From positions 7,159,954-7,223,953 of the forward strand of contig NC_087066.1 in the NCBI RefSeq assembly GCF_963678635.1: 64,000 nucleotides of DNA, given 5' to 3'. How positions within the stretch are numbered: the stretch's first letter is position 1; each line of letters begins with the position of its first letter. Positions 57,753 to 64,000 of the stretch are shown here, one piece after another. Under the pieces are notes generated by a model, which did no database searches, was not told the origin of the DNA, and worked only from the letters and a program-made list of their open reading frames with translations. The translations under genes and the position numbers were made by a program. The DNA is from Symsagittifera roscoffensis. Lineage: Eukaryota; Xenacoelomorpha; Acoela; Convolutidae.

Positions 57753-59713
57753 GGTGTCTAATCTTCTCTTCCGCCAATATCATGCCTAGACTATCCTGAT
57801 TGTCGCTGCTCTCATCCGAGTCCTCATCCCATAGTTCACACTCCCCGGACAAATTTCCTTCCTCAGTATCCTCATCCTCCGTGGACGTGGACCACTCCCC
57901 GGACTCTTGACCTAGTCCGAGTCTGTTCTTTTTCCTAACCCGAGTCTGTTCAAGTATGTCCTCAGGGATTTTTTCAACCAGTGACTGCACAACTTCTTTC
58001 CCATCAGGGTTAGTCACCTTCGAGGTGTTTTTATCACTAACTATCTCGCTCCTTCGCAGTATTGTGACCTCCGGTCCCTCTTTACCCTTTTCTTGGATCA
58101 CGGGTTTATCATCTGCTAGTTTCTCGAGTAACCTCATTAAGTCATCATCTATTTGTGCATCTCCCGTTTCTACTTGGTTAAGATCATAGCCTTTTGCCTT
58201 GAGCGTCTCCCTCACAATCTTTGACTTGAGTATTGTTCCTATCGGCATGCCTCGGTTCTTCTTCAAGATTGTTTTCTCCGGAGGTTCTTTCGGTAATTCG
58301 GGTTGATCTTCTATTGGTTTGCCTGATTTGTCTAGCCATCTCGTGAGTGGATGACTGTCATACGTTTCCTTATCCATGAAGGAGAAGCCATCCTTGATTT
58401 CAGGTCTATCTGCTTCCCTCTGTTCTTGTCTCTCGTAGAACTCCGTCTTCTTACTCAAGCTGTCAGCGTTTTGATGTTTGTCTCGTGTTCTATGCTCAAT
58501 TATTTTGTTGTACCCATCCAGGCGAACTATCCACCTCCCAATGTAACTTTGGTCCATTGAGTACGTCTTCAGCCAGCTTAGTGCCCTGTTGTCGACTCGC
58601 AGCTAGAATGGCTCGCTGCCTAGGTATGCTCTATTTTTCTCAACAAAGGTAACCACCGTGAACATCTCTGCTTTCGGTGCCCCGTACTTCATTTCCGTGT
58701 CACTTAAGACTTTGCTTCCGTACGCTATTGGTCTCAAGGCTGTTTTCCCGTTCCATTCTTGTTCCTGATGGAGAATTCCAGAAATCGCTACTACCGACGC
58801 ATCCGTGTCCAGCACGTACATCCCTTTCTCTGTTGGCATCCCTAGTACTGGTGCCTCGCACAATTCTTTCTTAATTCTCTGGAATGACTCTTCTGCTGCG
58901 TTGTTCCACGTGAACTTCTTGCCCTTGTGTCTCATTAACTGTTGCATCGGGTATACCTTGTCTGCATAGCCTTTGATGAAATCTCTGTAGTAATTCGCAA
59001 AACCCAGGAAGCTCGTCAATTGGTGTTCCGTTTTTGGCGATTTCCAGGTTAGAACTGCTTCTACTTCATCTGGATCTGGTCTGATGCCGTGCCTGTCCAC
59101 CATCCTGCCCAAGTATTTTATCGAATCCTTGAGTATCTCGCACTTTGATGGTTTACACTTCAGCCCCGACCTCTTCATACACGCAAACACCTCGTCAAGT
59201 CTCTCAATGTGGTCTTCTAGTGTGGGCGTCGCTATTACCACCTCATCCACATAGCACATTACCATATTGCCGTACTTCTTCGTCACTCCTATCAGCGCGT
59301 GTGCCATCAACCGCTGAAATGTGGCGGTGGCATTGCAAAGACCAAACGGCATCCGTTTCCATTGAAACAGACCCAACTCGCAGGCGAACCTTGTCTTGTC
59401 CATGTCCTGCTTCCTGAGCGGTACCTGCCAGAAGGCCGAACATAAATCAAGAGTCATAAAAAACTTTGCATCACCTATTATCGAGATGCTCTCATCAATC
59501 CTAGGTATAGGATAGGCATCCTTCACCGTGACGGAGTTCAGGTATCGAAAGTCACAACAAAACCTCAATTGGTCGCCTTTCTTTTTGGCCATCACTATTC
59601 CACACGCCCACGGTTATTTAGATGGTTCTATCATATCATACTCTAGTAGCGTTTCGATCTCTTTTCTACACGCATCCGATTTGTGTGGGGTCATGCGCCT
59701 CGCCCCCTCCCGT
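57753..59713 (-). pseudogene. Reverse transcriptase / RNase H of the Gypsy element
   Basis: RT motifs in order: RRMTPHKSDACRKEIETLLE and DMIEPSK, then a TAA at 59614-59616, PWACGIV, CCDFRYLNSVTVKDAYPIPR, FFMTLDLCSAFWQVPL (first catalytic Asp), RMPFGLCNATATFQRLM, and MVMCYVDEVVIAT, where the usual YVDD pair is YVDE. LGRMVDRHGIRPDP and FLGFANYYRDFIKGY follow. RNase H begins at VLDTDASVVAISGILHQEQE and continues past a TAG at 58603-58605 (RVDNRALSWL, RWIVRLDGYNKIIEHRTRDK, HQNADSLSKK). A one-base frameshift near 59712 separates RT from the protease frame. A long charged linker (57800-58450) leads to integrase. Confidence 0.92.
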
Positions 59714-62700
59714 GCGGTACCGCATTCTCCTCAAATTCTATTTCAAGCTCAACAAAATTATAACACCCGATGTCTGCCTTATGTCTCGAAAAAACTTCCT
59801 CGTTCCGCTCTAATACGTCCTTGATGGCTTCGAGCTGTTCGTCCGTTATCTTGCCTCTTAAATGTTCAATTTCCGGTAGGACCGGTTTATCACGCTGCAT
59901 TTCATCTAGTGTGGGCCGTTCCGGAAAATTCGAACAGCTCGACAGCCCATCGTCTGTCAATGACTTAAGTGACTTCACAAGACCTGATGAACCTTTTATT
60001 TTCTTCAATCGTCTCAAGATACAAATTTTGTCCCTATGATTGGGACAATCAACAACTTCATTTTGTTTTTGGTTTTCAGTCATTTCATATCGAGTTTTTA
60101 CGGGTAAGGCATATCCCAGCTTCCTCCCCTTCTGTATCGTGATTGGTATAACAAGAGTATTCAACAAGACACTGACGCAGAGACCGCTCTTCGTTATCGA
60201 GAAGGATCTTCCTAAAACAGCAGCACTTTGACTATTTGGATTTGGGACTATGCATAACTGCTTGTTGTCACTTAGTTCATTGTAACTTTTCATTCGCAAG
60301 CTTACGATCGCCGCTTCGTTCGCCTTTAGCTTCACCCTCCAACTCAAGAATACCGGTGCTTTGTTCTCATTCGCCATTATTAAACTTACCGGTTTAATTG
60401 CGTACCTCCTATCCGGGTTCCGTATCTTGAACCTTGCGTTGTTTAGATCAAGCGTTACATCGAAGTTACTGATGAAGTCTCTGCCTAAAATGAATTGGTC
60501 AGACTCATCTAGGTTTTCTACCACAAGAAAGCTCATCCACAGGTTGCGTTCCTCCAGATTTAGGGCTATTATTGGCGTTCTGCCCAGCACCCGCAGCGCC
60601 CCTTTGTTTGCAGCTGACAACCGTATTCTCGAGTCTATCATATCATTTTTGTTGAAGCCCATTCGTTCCCAAGTTTCGATTGGTATAACACTCAAGACCG
60701 CTCCCGTATCAAGTAAGCCACGTAACTGAGTCTTCTTGCCACTTATGTCGAGCAAATGTGCTGATACATCTGCCTCTGTCCCGATGTGCATTGCATCTTC
60801 CTCAAGCATGGCGCAGTGTCCAATCGATCTCACTTTCAACTCTTCTTTTCTTATGTAGATCTGCCCTACTAGATCTTCATCACATGTTATCATTGTTTTC
60901 GTATAGACGTTGATCCCATCTATATTTAGTATCACCTCATGCGGACCACAAGCTTCTGTGTGCCTGTTATCAACTCGGACTGACTTGCTACCCCCTCTTG
61001 TGACTAGTGCCCTCAATGGTCTAGAAATCGTTTGTGGGCTTATACCACTCAAGTAATCTGCGTACACATCAATGTGCGTTATCGTCTCGTCGCTGGGTTC
61101 GCTCAAGTTTCTCGTTACCTCATGGCCGCCCACGGTGATTATTGACATTATTCTGGCTCCGATCTTCGTTATTCCGAATGGCTTCCCCGTCACCATTTTT
61201 ACAGTGTTGCAGTTTCCACTTTTTGTCGACCCCGCTACAGCCTCTGGTATTGACTGCGAGCAATCTAATGCCTCGTTCAATTTCTGTCTCTCGATCTCTT
61301 GCTTTAGTCGTTGTTCTATTTGTTTCGCCGCCAGGTCCTGTTTCACTTTATTGATAGCTTCCGCCGCCGCTTTCTCATAATTTATCTCTAGGGCGTTCCT
61401 AGCCGTGGCTTCTATTGCACTATTAACTTGTGCTACCGCTTTCACTGTTTTCGTTGGCAGTTCCGCACTTGGTGTTTCTAAGTTTTTCGTTTCAAATTCA
61501 CATTGTCTATTTCTCTGGTTCTGCACCGCTGCTAACGCCAACTTGTGTTTGGGGTGACTCTGGTTCTTGACTGCCTCCCAGAACAACGGACAGTCCATCC
61601 TAAAGTGCCCCTCTTGGTTGCAGAAGAAGCATCTTGCACCTATTTTGATGATCAAGCCACTATAGAACTCGTGTTCCTCCATCTGGCTCATATCTTCCTC
61701 ATCGGGTGCATATCCCAAACTCTTCATGCCTTGCTTGTATGTTGTGCAATCCGCCACGTGATGATCAGCTGACCCGCAGTTTGCGCATGATCTACGTTCG
61801 TCCATGTCATCTCTGGGCTTGTACCATGACGACCTTTCTGGTTGATTTCCCCCTTGCGTATTCCTGTTATCTGAATACGAGTATTTCTTGGGTTTCATTA
61901 GCATGTACTCTCTTGACTTCTGTCTCATTTCTTCTGGGGTCGGTGCACTATCTTTCGACAATGTATAGTATGTTGCTAAAATTGTTCTCAAGTCGTCACT
62001 TTTTACCCCATCAATGAACTTCGAGGCGATGCTAAAATTTCTTCTGTTTGTCGACTCTTCAGGGTCACTCCTTCGTCTCAAGCTCTCAAGGTCATCCAGG
62101 AACCGATCAATTGATTCGTCGTCCCTTTGCCTTCTCTTTTCAAATCGCATCATCGCTTGATGACCCTTCATGCCTGATCCGAATCGATTTAACAATATCT
62201 CGAAGATTTTATCCGCAGTGTCGCGTTCCTCTTCCTTTTTCGCAATCACGCATTTCAATGCTGTGCCTTCTAAATTGCTGAGTATCGCTGTGCAGGCTTG
62301 TCTCTCATCATTCAAGTTGTCTTGTTCTAAATTTAATCTCATAACTTCTACCCAAGTGTCAATGCATCCATCTGAATCATCCTTGAATTCTTTCGGTTTT
62401 TTGAAAGTTTTCCTGGATTTGTTGCTTCCTCTGTCACTCGAGTCGGTGTTCCTTGTGGCGAAGGCTTCTAGTGTCCTGTTCATCATTTCCCAGGTGCTTG
62501 CCCATGTCATGACATCCAGTCCCACGTTGTTGTGAGTCGTGGAGTCCCCTGGACCACTCGTTGTGTTTGCTGTTCCACTTTTCATAATCGCTTTGCCCCC
62601 CCCCGGTGCTGTACTCGCGGCATCCCGGGGTAATGGTAACCGTGTTGACTGTCGTTTGTTCCGTTGTGGTTCCACGAAATCAACTCTATTGCCTTGCGTT

Positions 62701-63677
62701 CGCTCCGCTGCTGGTCTGTCCTGTGACGTTGAGTTCCTCAAGATGGCGACTAATTTTGCCTGTATTGCACACGAACTTTCAGCCTGGTCCCTACTCATCG
62801 TATCCATTCTCGTTTCCAAACTCCCCAACTGGCTATTCACTGCGTCATATCGTTGCTTCATTTCTTGCATATCTTTTTTGATGTTCTTGTCTCGCTCTTC
62901 ATCAGTGGTATCTACCTTGTCCGACATCTGCTGAAGCCTTTCCTCTGTCGCTTTCGCTAGATTGAAGTAGCTGTCCAGGTACTCATGTTTTTTGTTTCTT
63001 AATTCTTTCCTTATCACATCTCTATCCTCCTCGCTGTGCTTCAGTTTCTTGACGATCTGATCTAGCTTTGCCATCAAATTGCCTAGCTCAAGAGTAGTTG
63101 TTACATGGTCAGCTACTGCCCTGTTGTTGGCTGCTGTTCCTGGTCCGATCTGGTCTTGGTTTTGGTCGGTGTCTGTCGTTTTCGTGGAAACTGTTTCGAA
63201 TGTTTTGCCTTTCTCGGCTTTCGGTTCTTCCGCTGCTGCGTCTCTCGACTTCATTTTGACCATTATCGCCAATCTTTCAGTGAAAGACGTTCTTTTTGCT
63301 TGAGACTCGTCCTTCGCTGTTTCTGGCGTGTTGCCTGTTGTGTCCTCCACATTGTCTATCGGTGAGAACTACATGGACTTCGGATTTGGTTCTTCTGCAT
63401 TCGGCATCGGTGTTGACTCCGTCGTCTTCTTTTCCACCTCATCCACACTCTGGTCCGGTGTCTCTAGGTCAGTCTCGATGCAGGGTTCCCTATGTTTCCC
63501 TTCCGTGCCCTCTTTTGTTCTGTTCTCTGTATTACTCCTCGTGTTGACCATGCTAACTGAAAAGTTCTTCTTTGTTAACTTTGGGGCCATTGATGTCGTT
63601 TTACCTAGCGACGAGTTATATTTTGTCTTTGATTCAGTAGATCTTTTTTCAGCCACCGGTACCCTGCTACGTCTCAT
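59714..63677 (-). pseudogene. Gag and protease of the Gypsy element
   Basis: The first ATG is at 63677 (MRRSRVPVAEKRSTE). After 102 codons a TAG at 63369-63371 interrupts, and the same frame then continues for about 1,219 codons with no ATG at the junction (it resumes through GTG), so the stop is a lesion rather than a gene boundary. Counted from 63350: coiled coil about residues 95-185; retrotransposon gag (capsid-like) region about 330-465 (FEILLNRFGSGMKGHQAMMR); zinc knuckles at 522-535 (CANCGSADHHVADC) and 574-587 (CFFCNQEGHFRMDC); a second coil about 650-695; aspartic protease with LLDTGAVLSVIP (DTGA 881-884) and FILGRDFISNF. The RT approach segment follows before the frameshift near 59712. 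Gag forms the particle and protease matures it. Confidence 0.9.
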
Positions 63678-64000
63678 TATTTTTATTTACAATTGTTCCT
63701 ATTTAGAGTATTACTATATACAAAATTTTACTCTAAGGTAAAATTCTCTTTTGACAAAATTAATAAAAAGAAATTTACAATTTAATAAAAACAACGTCTC
63801 CTAAGCTTTTTTGAACGTTCTTGATCCCCACAGTACCGGATCTATCGCGATTCAGTTTTCTGACTAGTCCTTAATTTTACGATTTTACTTACGTTAATTT
63901 TGCGATTGGTTACTTCAACCTGTCTTTGTGCTCTTTAGTACCGTCACCCTCTTCTTTATACAGTTCCAAGACTACCCTCTACTGTCCCAAGACACTCGGT
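63678..64000 (-). promoter_or_regulatory. Leader / probable 5' LTR part upstream of gag
   Basis: Non-coding and AT-rich. On the minus strand CTGTATAAAGAAG (plus 63951-63966) is a TATA-like box about 280 bp before the gag ATG, so transcription could start near 63930 within the 5' LTR. A tRNA primer-binding site could not be identified. The element continues past the window edge. Confidence 0.4.

Larger units (their letters stand above)
45551..63677 (-). mobile_element. Giant Ty3/Gypsy-type LTR retroelement with cargo ORFs, decayed
   Basis: A single co-oriented block of coding sequence covers about 18 kb, with base composition clearly less AT-rich than the flanks. Order on the minus strand: gag, protease, RT/RNase H, integrase, macro-like ORF, SGNH ORF, unknown ORF3. 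The RT, protease and integrase motifs and the order PR-RT-RH-IN are those of Ty3/Gypsy. Typical Gypsy elements are roughly 5-12 kb; the extra 9-10 kb after integrase is unusual. In-frame stops include 63369-63371, 59614-59616, 58603-58605, 54946-54948, 54189-54191 and 50346-50348, with several frameshifts, so the copy is inactive. Related LTR-like sequence lies at 44260-44610 and 40270-40620. Confidence 0.9.

Noticed and set aside
45551-63677. Stop-codon reassignment (ciliate-type UAA/UAG = Gln) to explain the many in-frame stops
   Set aside because: Frameshifts occur as well. One stop falls where Gypsy RTs usually have Ser before the P-W-A block, and FLYWCH and Penelope families point to an animal. 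Decay explains all of it.

Overview
The window looks like 64 kb of an AT-rich, repeat-dominated invertebrate animal genome. The evidence is the set of element families present: a FLYWCH/Mutator-like transposase, a Penelope-like element with a GIY-YIG endonuclease, non-LTR reverse transcriptases, Tc1-type and other inverted-repeat elements, and a Gypsy LTR retroelement. Exons have GT/AG borders. I see no bacterial operon, rRNA or CRISPR. The species cannot be named from the sequence.

Layout. 1-25 kb is a mosaic of non-autonomous DNA elements: a Mutator-like element (0.4-2.5 kb), a foldback family ('F', complete at 9431-10519 and at least five other copies), two families of short elements rich in ATAATCGATTAT palindromes ('A' with CCCGCATCCA ends, 'B' with CCCGCANTGAA ends), a hAT-like family 'C' (CAGGGGCGG ends), a 107-bp satellite running into an assembly gap (15542-15564), and one Tc1-type element nested in another (21.3-22.5 kb). 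At 23.1-25.7 kb on the minus strand I find a candidate host gene of five small exons. It has consistent splice phases, a membrane segment, a stop codon and a poly(A) signal. 25.7-33 kb is mostly featureless AT-rich DNA with a 5'-truncated LINE (30.8-31.5 kb, 13-bp target duplication). 34-40 kb is a six-unit tandem array with alternating unit types, itself containing one end of family B. 41.1-43.9 kb is a decayed Penelope-like element carrying inserted pieces, including a second reverse-transcriptase fragment.

45.5-64 kb is one very large Ty3/Gypsy-type retroelement on the minus strand, with at least 18 kb of contiguous coding capacity. Reading on the minus strand it has: an upstream leader with a TATA-like box; gag with a coiled coil and two zinc knuckles; protease; reverse transcriptase/RNase H; integrase with a GPY/F-like module; then cargo not normal for Gypsy elements. 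The cargo is a macro-domain-like protein resembling the TARG1/OARD1 type, a large ORF with a coiled coil and two SGNH-hydrolase-like modules, and a 5.3-kb ORF of unknown function. Many in-frame stops and frameshifts show this copy is dead, but the domain order is still clear. A short CTTGAG/CTCGAG motif recurs in the gaps between the cargo ORFs. This cargo-bearing retroelement is the most interesting system in the window.
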